DNA from: Glycine soja
Taxonomy: Eukaryota; Streptophyta; Magnoliopsida; Fabales; Fabaceae
Direction: 5' to 3'
Assembly (NCBI RefSeq): GCF_004193775.1
Contig: NC_041016.1
Location: 34,003,640 to 34,067,639, forward strand
Length of the DNA: 64,000 nucleotides
Numbering within the stretch: the stretch's first letter is position 1; the number at the start of each line of letters is the position of its first letter. A program made the position numbers and the translations under genes. Below are positions 10,253 through 21,032 of the stretch, in pieces. The notes beneath the pieces are model-generated. The model made no database searches. It was not told the origin of the DNA and worked only from the letters and a program-made list of their open reading frames with translations.

Positions 10253-12280
10253 TCATGGGGTGGCTTCAGAATCATCATCATCTGATTCTGTATCCTCTGC
10301 TGCATCTTCCTCTTCCTCAGCTGCTTCTTCTTCTTCCTCAGCTGCTTCACCATCATCAATGCCACTGTCTGAGAGTCTTTTGATCAGGCGTTCCAGCTCC
10401 ATTTTCTTCTCTGTGGTGGCTTTGATGGTTGCTTCCAGCACCTTGCATGTGTCCTTGAGTTCAGTAATCAAAGCATCCTTGGACACAGCACCTGAAGCAG
10501 CAGCTTTCCCTGATGTCGAGACAATGTCTGGGACATGTGTCCCCTCAAACAGTTTGTAATGCAGGGATAGAGCAGATTCTCTCTTCTTCACAGAGTCAGT
10601 GTAGTTTAAAATATTGGGATGTTGACTCAACATAATGCCACACAATACAGTTGGGAAGGCAATGGGTAATTTGACAGCAAAGGATTCTGAATGCTTAACA
10701 GTTTGATCAAAAATATAGTTTCCAAAATTAAATTTGGACTTGGTTCCAACAGCATACAGAAATTTACCCAAACCTGTGGCAACAGTGGAAGTATGATTGG
10801 TGGGTACCCAGTTTGCAGTGCCAATCCTATGCAGGATTGCATACTTCACACTTAGCTTCCCTGCAGAAAGCTTCCCTTTCTTTGGCCAATGCTGGACTTG
10901 TTTGGCAGTGATTTCCTTGGCAATTTGATGCTCAGAAACAGCAATATCCACCACTCCTTCAGTTGGTCTGCCCAGGTATTTGTTGATTACAGCAGGGGAG
11001 AATCTAACACATTTTCCTCTGACAAACACTTTCTGATACTCATCACTCTTTCTGTTTGTTATGTCAGAGGGAATGTTGACAATGAATTCCCTGACTAGAC
11101 TTTCATAGCAATCTCCCAACTTGGTGACAGTTTTCAGCAGTCCAGCAGCCTTGATGAGGTCCATGATCTCCTTGCAATCCAAGGCATCTCTTCCCAGTTC
11201 TCTTTCTAAGGCAAGTCTGCGTTGATATACAAATTTCCACCTTTCAACATTGCCAATGGAGTGGAATGAGATGTTGTCCAATGGTGCATCAGGGACATTT
11301 CCAGGCACCTTTTTCCCTGATTTCTTGGCCCTCTTGATGTCGGGAACATCTAGTTCGACATCATCATCAGAGTCAGATGAGGAAATTTCTTTCCTCTTCT
11401 TGGAAGGGATTGCAACTTTGCTCCATCTGGATGTGGTAGGAGTGATTGGAGTGCTCTTCTTCTGTGCCATAGTTTTGATTCGTCCAGACCTAGTAATGGG
11501 GGTTTTTCCCTTTCTACTTTGTAATCTTTCTGCAATGCCAGGTGCCAACTTGTTGGCAATGGGTTCCTCATCAGATTCTACTTCTTCTAGGTCAATGAGG
11601 TCACCTGGAGCAGGTTCTGGTGCCCTTGGTGCAGGGGTCTCCTCTGTGGCTTGATCCTCTTCCTCTATTGATTCCTCTTTACTGGATGAAGAGAGGACTT
11701 CAGCATTTGGGGTGGAAGATGTTGGAACATCTTTATCAGCATCAGGGACAGAAACATTTGGGGTGGAAGATGTTGGAACATCTTTATCAGCATCAGGGAC
11801 AGAAGCATTTTTCAAAATGCTACTCACAATACTGCGGATCTTCTTATCCATCTCCGTGTCTACTTCCCTAGGATTTGTTGCAAGGCTAGGGTTTTCAGAA
11901 GTCTTCACTCCCTGTTGTCTTTTGGGGACCAGTTTTTCAGGAACAGGGGCTGGACCAGGAATCATTTGTATGGGTTGGATATTGAATTCAAGTCGTTCCT
12001 GGTTTGATGGTGCTTTGGTGGATGAAGGAGATGATGGTACAGAGGGTGAACCAGGAGCTGAAGTTTCTTTTGGTGCGGTAGCCATGGAGAAGCAGAGCCT
12101 TTGGAGTGGTTTCGTAAATCTCTGAGAGCTGTTGGGGAATGCTGATGAAACCGAGATTACCACGTAAATATGAGTTTGAATGAGGAATGTAGAGGGACGT
12201 GTGAAGCAACGGTCGAATTTGTTTTGGCCCAGTAGTAAACGCGCTATTAACGTTTGAGCACGTTCAGATAAAAGTAATTG
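10253..12280 (-). CDS. SIRE envelope-like protein (inner copy), intact ORF in frame with pol
   Basis: Open from the pol stop to 10253: 675 codons if read through. It has the same layout as the outer copy: Ser/Pro-rich start, acidic middle, basic clusters (PSKKRKEISSS, IKRAKKSGKK), the conserved LVREFIVNIPSD ... KVFVRGKCVRFSP block, hydrophobic stretch, coiled coil and acidic tail. Two expansions set it apart: a 17-residue tandem repeat (SVPDADKDVPTSSTPN written twice, encoded around 11700-11810) and a longer run of Glu/Ala in the tail. A usable ATG in frame appears only near 12085. No breaks are seen. Naming as Env-like follows SIRE1; membrane function is not shown by the sequence. Confidence 0.85.
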   Translation of the reverse strand, partial: QLLLSERAQTLIARLLLGQNKFDRCFTRPSTFLIQTHIYVVISVSSAFPNSSQRFTKPLQRLCFSMATAPKETSAPGSPSVPSSPSSTKAPSNQERLEFNIQPIQMIPGPAPVPEKLVPKRQQGVKTSENPSLATNPREVDTEMDKKIRSIVSSILKNASVPDADKDVPTSSTPNVSVPDADKDVPTSSTPNAEVLSSSSKEESIEEEDQATEETPAPRAPEPAPGDLIDLEEVESDEEPIANKLAPGIAERLQSRKGKTPITRSGRIKTMAQKKSTPITPTTSRWSKVAIPSKKRKEISSSDSDDDVELDVPDIKRAKKSGKKVPGNVPDAPLDNISFHSIGNVERWKFVYQRRLALERELGRDALDCKEIMDLIKAAGLLKTVTKLGDCYESLVREFIVNIPSDITNRKSDEYQKVFVRGKCVRFSPAVINKYLGRPTEGVVDIAVSEHQIAKEITAKQVQHWPKKGKLSAGKLSVKYAILHRIGTANWVPTNHTSTVATGLGKFLYAVGTKSKFNFGNYIFDQTVKHSESFAVKLPIAFPTVLCGIMLSQHPNILNYTDSVKKRESALSLHYKLFEGTHVPDIVSTSGKAAASGAVSKDALITELKDTCKVLEATIKATTEKKMELERLIKRLSDSGIDDGEAAEEEEEAAEEEEDAAEDTESDDDDSEATP

Positions 12281-12283
12281 CTA
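12275..12283 (-). promoter_or_regulatory. Putative leaky stop codon between pol and env-like ORF (inner SIRE)
   Basis: On the - strand pol ends TAG CAA TTA, the exact tobamovirus-type readthrough context. The frame remains open for the next 2,025 bases. The outer copy has TAG CAG TTA at the same place, so the context is kept in both elements. Confidence 0.8.
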
Positions 12284-15200
12284 TAAATCCTCTAGCAGAC
12301 AAATGCCCAGCTTGCCCCTCAGTTTTTCAAACTGATTTGCATCCAATGCCTTTGTGAAAATATCTGCTATTTGTTCCTCAGTGTCAACATGCTTCAGTGT
12401 GATAACTTTATCATCAACAAGATCTCTAATATAGTGATGTCTAATGTCAATGTGCTTGGTTCTGCTGTGTTGAACAGGATTTTTAGAAATATTAATAGCA
12501 CTCAAGTTGTCACAGTACAATGTCATGACATCTTGTTCGACATTGTACTCCTTAAGCATCTGCTTCATCCAAACTAGTTGTGAACAGCTTCTTCCTGCTG
12601 CAATATACTCTGCTTCTGCAGTAGATAAGGACACACAGTTCTGCTTCTTGCTGAACCATGAAATAAGATTGTTGCCCAAATAGAAGCATCCACCAGAAGT
12701 GCTTTTTCTGTCATTTGCACTTCCAGCCCAATCAGCATCACAATACCCAACCAGCATTGAATCTGAACAATGACAGTACATAATCCCATAGTCACTGGTG
12801 CCATTTACATATTTCAGAATTCTCTTTACTTGATTCAAGTGACTTATCTTGGGATTGGCTTGATATCTTGCACAAACACCTACTGCAAAGGTGATGTCAG
12901 GTCTGCTTGCTGTTAAATATAGTAAGCTCCCAATCATGCTTCTGTACAGACTTTGATCAACACTGGTGCCAGCTTATCTTTTGACAGCTTCAAGTGAGTA
13001 GGTGCAGGTGTTCTTTTATGGCTGGCATTTTCCATCCCAAACTTCTTGACAATGTTCTTTGCATACTTGCTTTGTGAGAGGAATATGGAGTCTTCCATCT
13101 GCTTCACTTGGAGTCCCAGAAAATAAGTCAGCTCTCCAACAAGACTCATCTCAAATTCAGATTGCATCTGTTGGACAAAATGTCGAAGCATCTCATTCGA
13201 CATCCCTCCAAACACAATGTCATCAACATATATCTGTGCTATCATCAAGTTTTCAGCATCTTGTTTGACAAAGAGAGTCTTGTCAATTCCTCCCTTCCTA
13301 TACCCTTGCTGAGTAAGGAACTCTGTTAGCCTTTCATACCACGCTCTTGGAGCTTGCTTCAATCCATAGAGAGCCTTCTTGAGCCTGTATACATGATCTG
13401 GATGAGTTGGATCTACAAATCCCTTTGGCTGCTCCACATAGGCTTCTTCATTCAGGTATCCATTCAGAAATGCGCTCCTCACATCCATCTGGTACAGCTT
13501 GAATTTGAGGATGCAAGCTACACCAAGTAACAATCTGATGGACTCAAGTCTAGCAACAGGGGCGAAAGTTTCATCAAAGTCTACACCTTCAATCTGAGTG
13601 TAGCCTTGAGCAACAAGTCTGGCCTTGTTTCTGGTTATAACACCTTCTTCATTGGTTTTGTTCTTGAAGATCCACTTGGTGCCAATCACATTAGTTCCCT
13701 CGGGTCTAGGAACTAGCTCCCAAACTTCATTCCTTTTGAATTGCTCCAATTCTTCTTGCATAGCATTGATCCAGAACTCATCAGTCAGTGCCTCTTTCAC
13801 ATTCTTGGGCTCAATTTTGGAGACAAAACATGAATTGGAGACAATCTCAATCTCCCTTGATCTTGTAGTGACTCCTCTGTTTGGATCTCCTATAATCAGC
13901 TCCTTGGGGTGCATCTTCTGGATTCTAATGGAGGGACTCTTGTCAGGTTGATTGATGTTTGGTTCATCTGTAGCAGAATCAGAGTTTTCTGCTTTTTCTG
14001 CATTTTCTGCACTTTTAGCTGTATCTGCTACATTGTCTCCCGATGTTCTGACATCTTCTTCGACATCCTTCTTTCTTACTGGAGTTAGATCATCAACAAC
14101 CACATTGATGGATTCCATCACAGTTCTGGTTCTGGAATTGAGTACTCTATATGCTCTGCTGTTTGTGGAGTATCCCAAGAATATTCCTGCATCACTCTTG
14201 GGATCCACCTTTCTCCTTTGCTCTCTATCTGCCAAAATGTAACATGGACTTCCAAAGATGTGGAAGTGCTTGACAGTTGGCTTCCTCCCTTTCCAGATTT
14301 CATACAGTGTGGTCGGAGTCCCTCTTCTAAGTGTGACTCTGTTGTGGATATAGCATGCTGTGTTCATGGCTTCAGCCCAGAGATTATAGGGAAGTTCTTT
14401 GGCATGAAGCATGACCCTAGCAGCTTCCTGCAAAGTCCTGTTTTTCCTTTCAACTATGCCATTTTGTTGTGGTGTAATGGCTGCAGAGAACTCATGAGTG
14501 ATGCCTTCAGATGTGCAGAATTCAGTAAACTTGCTGTTTTCAAACTCTCTGCCATGGTCACTCCTAATTCTCTTGATGACACAGTCTTTTTCTCTTTGAA
14601 GTCTTAGACTCAACTCTTTGAATACTTCAAAGGTGTCTGATTTCTCTCTGATAAAGTTGACCCAGGTAAATCTGGAGAAATCATCCACAACAACATAGGC
14701 ATACCTCTTTCCTCCAAGGCTTTCAACTTGCATAGGCCCCATCAAGTCCATGTGAAGTAGTTCCAGCACCCTGGAAGTGGTCTGATGTTGAAGCTTCTGG
14801 TGGGACATCTTGACTTGCTTTCCAATCTGGCATTCACCACAGATTCTGCCTTTTTCTATTTTCAGATTGGGAATGCCTCTAACAGCACCTTTGTCAATGA
14901 TTTTCTTCATGCCTCTTAAGTGCAGATGTCCAAATCTTTGATGCCATATTTTGACTTCATCTTCTTTGGAGGATAGACATGTGGAGGAGTAACTGGTTTC
15001 TTGAGGTGTCCATAGGTAACAGTTGTCCTTTGATCTGTTGCCCTTCATTAGAACTTCACTCTTCTCATTTGTCACCAAGCATTCTGACTTTGTGAAGTTT
15101 ACATTGAATCCTTCATCACACAACTGACTGATGCTGATCAAGTTTGCAGTCAGTCCCTTCACCAACAGTACTTTGTTCAGACTAGGAAGTCCATCATGGA

Positions 15201-17022
15201 CTAGCTTTCCCATTCCAGTGATCTTTCCTTTAGAGCCATCTCCAAATGTCACATAGCTAGTGGAGCAGGGTTCAATGTTCACCAGGAATTCTTTAACTCC
15301 TGTCATGTGTCTGGAACAGCCGCTATCTAGGTACCAATCTTCCTTAGCTGATGCTCTAAGTGAAGTATGAACAACAAGACTGACAATCTTGTGTTTTGGA
15401 ACCCACATCATCTTCCTTCTGCTGCTGCTACTTTGAGTTCCATGATGTGGATGGCCATGTAGATGATAGCAAAAGGGCTTTATGTGACCATACTTGCCAC
15501 AGTAGTGACACCTCCACTTCTTTCTTTTACTCTTTTTCTGCTGCGTTCCATGATGTCGAGACCGATGTTGTGACATCGTGGCTCCAGTGCTGTTTTTGGC
15601 AAGAACAAATTCTGTCATGGTTATTCTGCCAGCAGATTTATGATTAAACCCAAGTCCTCTCTGGTTTCCAACATTCTTCCCAAGCTGTAGCACCTCATCA
15701 AGCATATCTGAGCCTTTATTCAGCATCTTTATTGATTTTGTCATGTTTTCCAGTTTAGAGTTCAGAAAACCAACTTCTCCTTTAAGCTCAGAGATCTCCT
15801 CTTCATGTGCCTCCTTCTCAGCCTCCAGATTTGCAATGACCTTCTTCAGTTGTGCTTCTTGCTGAAGGATCTTCTCACTTTTGATGCATAGTTCTCTATA
15901 GGATATAGCAAGCTCATCAAAAGTGATTTCACTATCTATATCACTTGAATCTTCAGCAGATTCAAATCTCCCAGTGAGTGCATTCACATCTCTGTCAGAA
16001 TCACTTTCTTGTTCACTCTCTGTATCATCAGACCGACATACAGAAAGTCCTTTCCTCTGCTTCTTGAGATGGGTGGGACATTCAGCTTTGATGTGTCCAT
16101 AGCCTTCACACCCATGGCATTGAATTCCTTTGCTGTGACTGGGCTTTTCATCTGACTTTTTCTGGTATTCACTACCTTTCCTGATGTCGAAAGGGATGTT
16201 CCGGACATGTGGTTTCTGCCTCCTGTCCATTCTGTTCAGCACTTTGTTGAACTGTTTTCCAAGGAGCACAACTGCGTTAGTCAGACCTTCATCAGTATCC
16301 AGGTCATACTCATCTTCTTCTCCTTCATCATTGGACACGAACGCCAGGTTCTTGCTCTTCTTTTCAGTCCTATCCGAGAGTCCTAGCTCAAAGGTTTGAA
16401 GGGAACCAATGAGTTCATCTACTCTCATGTTGCAAATGTCTTGGGCCTCCTCTATTGCAGTGACTTTCATGTCAAATCTCTTAGGCAAAGATCTGAGGAT
16501 CTTTCTCACCAGCTTTTCATCTGTCATCCTTTCTCCCAAGGCAGTGCAAGCATTGGCAATTTCAAGAATGTTCATGTGGAAGTCATGAATACACTCTTCC
16601 TCCTTCATCTTCAGATTTTCGAATTTTGTAGCCAATAGTTGCAATCTGGACATCTTCACTTTGGAGGTTCCTTCATGAGTGGTTTTCAGGATCTCCCATG
16701 CATCCTTGGCCACTGTGCATGTGTTGATCAGTCTGAAGATATTCTTGTCAACTCCATTGAATAGGGCATTCAAGGCTTTGGAGTTTCCAAGTGCCAATTC
16801 GTCTTCTTCTTTTGTCCAGTCTTCTTCTGGCTTCAATCCATCAGTGGGCTTTCCTTTTGTGTCCAGCATCTTGGGATGTTCCCAGCCTTTGATGACAGCT
16901 TTCCAGGTTCTGTTATCCAGTGATTTGAGGAAGGCCACCATCCTTGCTTTCCAGTATTCATAGTTGGTTCCATCCAGAATTGGTGGTCTGTTCACTGGTC
17001 CTCCTTCTTTCTCCATGTTCAT
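12281..17022 (-). pseudogene. Inner SIRE gag-pol, one frameshift
   Basis: The ATG at 17022 opens a 1,362-codon frame with gag, two zinc knuckles ([28 protein letters not shown]), protease ([11 protein letters not shown]), pre-integrase (WHQRFGHLH), integrase D-D-E and RT ([21 protein letters not shown]). It then runs out of frame after LKLSKDK. RNase H continues in another frame to 12281, with [33 protein letters not shown] and TKHIDIRHH intact. By comparison with the outer copy, one base is missing near 12974. This is the only disabling change I see, and it would separate RNase H (and the downstream env-like ORF) from Pol. A sequencing error cannot be excluded. Confidence 0.93.
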
Positions 17023-17066
17023 CAGAATTTATCTCCCTAGATCTCACTCAGTGATTTCGAGTGCCC

Positions 17067-17078
17067 GCTCTGATACCA
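17067..17078 (-). other. Primer binding site, inner SIRE
   Basis: The plus strand reads GCTCTGATACCA, the exact complement of the Copia initiator-Met site TGGTATCAGAGC. It is two bases inside the 5' LTR end at 17081. Confidence 0.93.
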
Positions 17079-17080
17079 AT

Positions 17081-18080
17081 TGAAATTCTGATACCAATGA
17101 CAGATGTCGTACCGGATGTCACGACATCACGCTTCAGAACATGCAGATGATGTTTGACAGTATGAACAGATTAAACAAGTAAATAACACAAGAAGATTGT
17201 TAACCCAGTTCGGTGCAACGTCACCTACATTTGGGGGCTACCAAGCCAGGGAGGAAATCCACTAAAATAGTGTTAGTTCGAAGATCTAACAGCCACTGTT
17301 TACAACCTTCTCACCTAACCACTACCCGTGCAACCTCTACCTAAGAGCCACTCTTAGATATGAGAACCCCTCTCACTCCCTCTCAATCACTCTCCCGTGT
17401 TTACAAATAAATCAAAGACACACCAGAGATTGCTCTCTGAACAAAAGAGATCAACTCTACACACTCAGGTCCAACACTTGATGTTAGGGTAACATCAAGG
17501 TGGCTCACAAAACACTCAAGTCCCAAAACTCACAAAATAACTCTTCAATCCCGGACTTGGTCGAAAACTCGTGCAGCCTTCATGTTTATATAGCAGTGTG
17601 CGTATCTGGGCTGCAACAACTTGCGCTGGATAAGATCTATCATTCTCCTGAAAAATCTGCACTTAAAGATCTAAAAGATAAAGTTTGATCTTTTAGTTTT
17701 TATCTTTAATCTCTAATCCCTGAACGAACTATTCAAGTTTGTAATTCGAACTTTAATTATCTTTTAATTCGTTCCTAAAGATAGATCGTCTAATCTGTTG
17801 CTAACTGCACATTAATCTGTTAAAGATATAACAGATTTATGTGTCCAGTATTTTCGGGCAGGATGTCCTGGACATTGTATCCGACATCGTGGATCCTGCA
17901 GCTTCAATTCTTCATTTGACATTTTATCTTGCCTTGTGCATTGTGGAGCCCAATCTGATTCCTTGACATAACGTTGGACATCATGTGCAGCAACTCCAGC
18001 TTTCCTTCATTGTCTAAGTGCTTATGTTTTAACAAAATTTTAGCCAATCTTTTAAAACTCAGTAGAGCTAAGCACTAACA
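17081..18080 (-). repeat. Inner SIRE 5' LTR
   Basis: 1,000 bp, near-identical to 8618-9617. The TATA box reads TTTATATA at 17585-17592 on the plus strand, the same offset (504) as in the other LTR. Followed by the target duplication ATTGT at 18081-18085. Confidence 0.94.
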
Positions 18081-18544
18081 ATTGTGATGCTGATTGGGCT
18101 GGAAGTGCAGATGACAGAAAAAGCACTTCTGGTGGATGTTTCTATTTGGGAAACAATCTTATTTCATGGTTCAGCAAGAAGCAGAACTGTGTGTCCCTAT
18201 CTACTGCAGAAGCAGAGTATATTGCAGCAGGAAGCAGCTGCTCACAACTAGTTTGGATGAAGCAGATGCTGAAGGAGTACAATGTCGAACAAGATGTCAT
18301 GACATTGTACTGTGACAACATGAGTGCTATTAATATTTCTAAAAATCCTGTTCAACACAGCAGAACCAAGCACATTGACATTAGACATCACTATATTAGA
18401 GATCTTGTTGATGATAAAGTTATCACACTGGAGCATGTTGCCACTGAGGAACAAGTAGCAGACATTTTCACAAAGGCATTGGATGCAAATCAGTTTGAAA
18501 AACTGAGGGGCAAGCTGGGCATTTGTCTGCTAGAGGAGTTATAG
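18081..18544 (+). pseudogene. Outer SIRE gag-pol, 3' part: RNase H
   Basis: Begins with the duplicated target ATTGT (18081-18085), then continues the interrupted reading frame as [17 protein letters not shown]. The remaining RNase H motifs follow: [23 protein letters not shown] and [13 protein letters not shown]. It ends in a TAG at 18542-18544 followed by CAGTTA. RNase H degrades the RNA strand during reverse transcription. This part alone is undamaged. Confidence 0.93.
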
Positions 18545-18550
18545 CAGTTA
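18542..18550 (+). promoter_or_regulatory. Putative leaky stop codon between pol and env-like ORF (outer SIRE)
   Basis: Pol ends TAG CAG TTA. This fits the UAG CAR YYA readthrough context known from tobamoviruses. The next 1,965 bases are open in the same frame, and the first ATG in that frame lies about 200 bases downstream. Stop suppression to make a Pol-Env-like fusion has been reported for SIRE1; here it is inferred from context and frame. Confidence 0.75.
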
Positions 18551-20512
18551 CTTCTATCTGAACGTGCTCAAACTTCTCACTTAACATTAATAGCACGTTC
18601 ACTACTGGGCCAAAACAAATTCAACCTCTGTTTCACACGTTCTCCTACATTCCTCATTCAAACTTACATTTTCGTGGCAATCTCGTTTTCATCAGCATTC
18701 CCCAACACTTCTCAGATATTCACGAAACCACTCCCAAAGCTCTGCTTCTCCATGGCTACCTCACCAAAAGAAACCTCATCCCCTGTTTCACCCTCTGTAC
18801 CATCATCTCCATCATCCTCCAAAACTCCATCAAACCAGGAACAACCTGCACTCAATATCCAATCCATACAAATGATTCCTGGTCCAGGCCCTGTTCCTGA
18901 GAAACTGGTCCCTAAAAGACAACAGGGAGTGAAGATTTCTGAAAACCCTAGCTTTGCAACAAGCCCTAGGGAAGAAGACACTGAGATGGATAAGAAGATC
19001 CGCAGTTTTGTGAATAGCATTTTGAAAAATGCTTCTGTCCCTGATGCTGATAAAGATGTCCCAACATCTTCCACCCCAAATGCTGAAGTCCTCTCTTCAT
19101 CCAGTAGAGAGAAATCAACAGAGGAAGAGGATCAAGCCACAGAGGAGACCCCTGCACCAAGGGCACCAGAACCTGCTCCAGGTGACTTCATTGACCTAGA
19201 AGAAGTAGAATCTGATGAGAAACCCATTGCCAAAAAGTTGGCACCTGGCATTGCAGAAAGATTACAAAGCAGAAAGGGAAAAACCCCCATTACTAGGTCT
19301 GGACGAATCAAAACTACTGCACAGAAGAAGAGCACACCAATCACTCCTACCACATCCAGATGGAGCAAAGTTGCTATCCCTTCCAAGAAGAGGAAAGAAA
19401 TTTCCTCATCTGATTCTGATGATGATGTCGAACTAGATGTTCCCGACATCAAGAGAGCCAAGAAATCAGGGAAAAAGGTGCCTGGAAATGTCCCTGATGC
19501 CCCATTGGACAACATTTCATTCCACTCCATTGGCAATGTTGAAAGGTGGAAATTTGTATATCAACGCAGACTTGCTTTAGAAAGAGAACTGGGAAGAGAT
19601 GCCTTGGATTGCAAGGAGATCATGCACCTCATCAAGGCTGCTGGACTGCTGAAAACTGTCACCAAGTTGGGAGATTGCTATGAAAGTCTAGTCAGGGAAT
19701 TCATTGTCAACATTCCCTCTAACATAACAAACAGAAAGAGTGATGAGTATCAGAAAGTGTTTGTCAGAGGAAAATGTATTAGATTCTCCCCTGCTGTAAT
19801 CAACAAGTACCTGGGCAGACCAATTGAAGGAGTGGTGGATATTGCTGTTTCTGAGCATCAAATTGCCAAGGAAATCACTGCCAAGCAAGTCCAGCATTGG
19901 CCAAAGAAAGGGAAGCTTTCTGCAGGGAAGCTAAGTGTGAAGTATGCAATCCTGCATAGGATTGGCACTGCCAACTGGGTACCCACCAATCATACTTCCA
20001 CTGTTGCCACAGGTTTGGGTAAATTTCTGTATGCTGTTGGAACCAAGTCCAAATTTAATTTTGGAAACTATATTTTTGATCAAACTATTAAGCATTCAGA
20101 ATCTTTTGCTGTCAAATTACCCATTGCCTTCCCAACTGTATTGTGTGGCATTATGTTGAGTCAACATCCCAATATTTTAAACAACATTGACTCTGTGAAG
20201 AAGAGAGAATCTCCTCTATCCCTGCATTACAAACTGTTTGAGGGGACACATGTCCCAGACATTGTCTCGACATCAGGGAAAGCTGCTGCTTCAGGTGCTG
20301 TGTCCAAGGATGATTTGATTGCTGAACTCAAGGACACATGCAAGGTGCTGGAGGCAACCATCAAAGCCAACACAGAGAAGAAAATGGAGCTGGAACGCCT
20401 GATCAAAAGACTCTCAGACAATGGCGTTGATGATGGAGAAGCAGCTGAGGAAGAAGAAGATGCAGCAGAGGATACAGAATCAGATGATGATGATTCTGAT
20501 GCCACCCCATGA
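18545..20512 (+). CDS. SIRE envelope-like protein (outer copy), intact ORF in frame with pol
   Basis: Open from the pol stop to TGA at 20510: 655 codons if read through, or from an ATG at 18752 if translated separately. Visible layout: Ser/Pro-rich N-terminus; acidic middle (STEEEDQATEETPAPRAPEP); basic clusters (PSKKRKEISSSDSDDD, IKRAKKSGKK); a conserved block from NVERWKFVYQRRLALERE through LVREFIVNIPS, KVFVRGKCIRFSPAVINKYLGRP and ILHRIGTANWVPTNH, which resembles the plant transposon protein domain found in many retroelement ORFs; a short hydrophobic stretch (VKLPIAFPTVLCGIML); a C-terminal coiled coil (LEATIKANTEKKMELERL); and an acidic tail. SIRE1 ORFs of this kind are called Env-like, but I see no clear signal peptide or typical fusion/anchor arrangement, so the function stays open. 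The basic clusters would also suit a nuclear protein. Confidence 0.85.
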   Translation, partial: QLLLSERAQTSHLTLIARSLLGQNKFNLCFTRSPTFLIQTYIFVAISFSSAFPNTSQIFTKPLPKLCFSMATSPKETSSPVSPSVPSSPSSSKTPSNQEQPALNIQSIQMIPGPGPVPEKLVPKRQQGVKISENPSFATSPREEDTEMDKKIRSFVNSILKNASVPDADKDVPTSSTPNAEVLSSSSREKSTEEEDQATEETPAPRAPEPAPGDFIDLEEVESDEKPIAKKLAPGIAERLQSRKGKTPITRSGRIKTTAQKKSTPITPTTSRWSKVAIPSKKRKEISSSDSDDDVELDVPDIKRAKKSGKKVPGNVPDAPLDNISFHSIGNVERWKFVYQRRLALERELGRDALDCKEIMHLIKAAGLLKTVTKLGDCYESLVREFIVNIPSNITNRKSDEYQKVFVRGKCIRFSPAVINKYLGRPIEGVVDIAVSEHQIAKEITAKQVQHWPKKGKLSAGKLSVKYAILHRIGTANWVPTNHTSTVATGLGKFLYAVGTKSKFNFGNYIFDQTIKHSESFAVKLPIAFPTVLCGIMLSQHPNILNNIDSVKKRESPLSLHYKLFEGTHVPDIVSTSGKAAASGAVSKDDLIAELKDTCKVLEATIKANTEKKMELERLIKRLSDNGVDDGEAAEEEEDAAEDTESDDDDSDATP

Positions 20513-21032
20513 CTAGCTATTGGGGCATGTCCCTTTGAACAATTGATTGTTATTGGTCTGTAATATTTGCACATTAATTTCATGCCTTCTACTTTTGCCA
20601 AATTCTGTCTAAAAAGGGGGAGTAGTAGGATATTATGCATGATTTATGATTTTGAGGGGGAGTAGTATTTATATGATTTTGAGGGGGAGTAGTATTTATA
20701 CTGCTGCTGCTGATGATGATTGATGTAAGCTACTGAAACTAGTAGCTGATAGAAGATGCTGCAGTGAACTGCTGCCTAGCAGAATATTCACTTCACAGCA
20801 GTAAGAGCATGGAGACAGGGGGAGCAGAAAGCTGATGTCACGTGAGATGTCTTGACATCCTGGAAAAGACTTGTAGATTTGCAACTTGCAGAATTTTGCT
20901 GTCACCACTACAGATACTGTTGTGCTTGATTACTCTGATAATGAAAGTTGCTGATCCCACTTGCATGACTGCTCGTACCTGCTCAGGAAGTGTCTAAGTA
21001 TGTTTTAGACAAAATTTGCCAAAGGGGGAGAT
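20513..21032 (+). other. Outer SIRE 3' untranslated region with several polypurine tracts
   Basis: No ORF. Purine tracts lie at about 20611-20625 (AAAAAGGGGGAGTAGTAG), twice within 20653-20695 (TTTGAGGGGGAGTAGTA, in a short direct repeat) and at 20817-20826 (CAGGGGGAGCAG). The functional tract is AAAGGGGGAGAT, directly before the LTR at 21033. Multiple tracts are a known trait of SIRE/Maximus elements. Confidence 0.8.

Larger units (their letters stand above)
8618..18080 (-). mobile_element. SIRE-like Ty1/copia element (inner copy), full length
   Basis: On the - strand: 5' LTR (18080-17081), exact initiator-Met primer site, gag-pol (17022-12281), readthrough-type stop, envelope-like ORF (12280-10253), polypurine tract and 3' LTR (9617-8618). 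Perfect 5-bp duplication ATTGT at 8613-8617 and 18081-18085. Length 9,463 bp. The 1,000-bp LTRs differ at about four positions by eye, so insertion was recent. The only coding damage I find is a 1-bp frameshift between RT and RNase H. It sits within RNase H of a related element in the opposite orientation. Confidence 0.95.

Noticed and set aside
18545..20512. Reading the envelope-like ORF as proof of an infectious retrovirus
   Set aside because: No clear signal peptide, fusion peptide or glycoprotein pattern is visible, and basic clusters and coiled coil fit other roles. The name is kept as a family label only.
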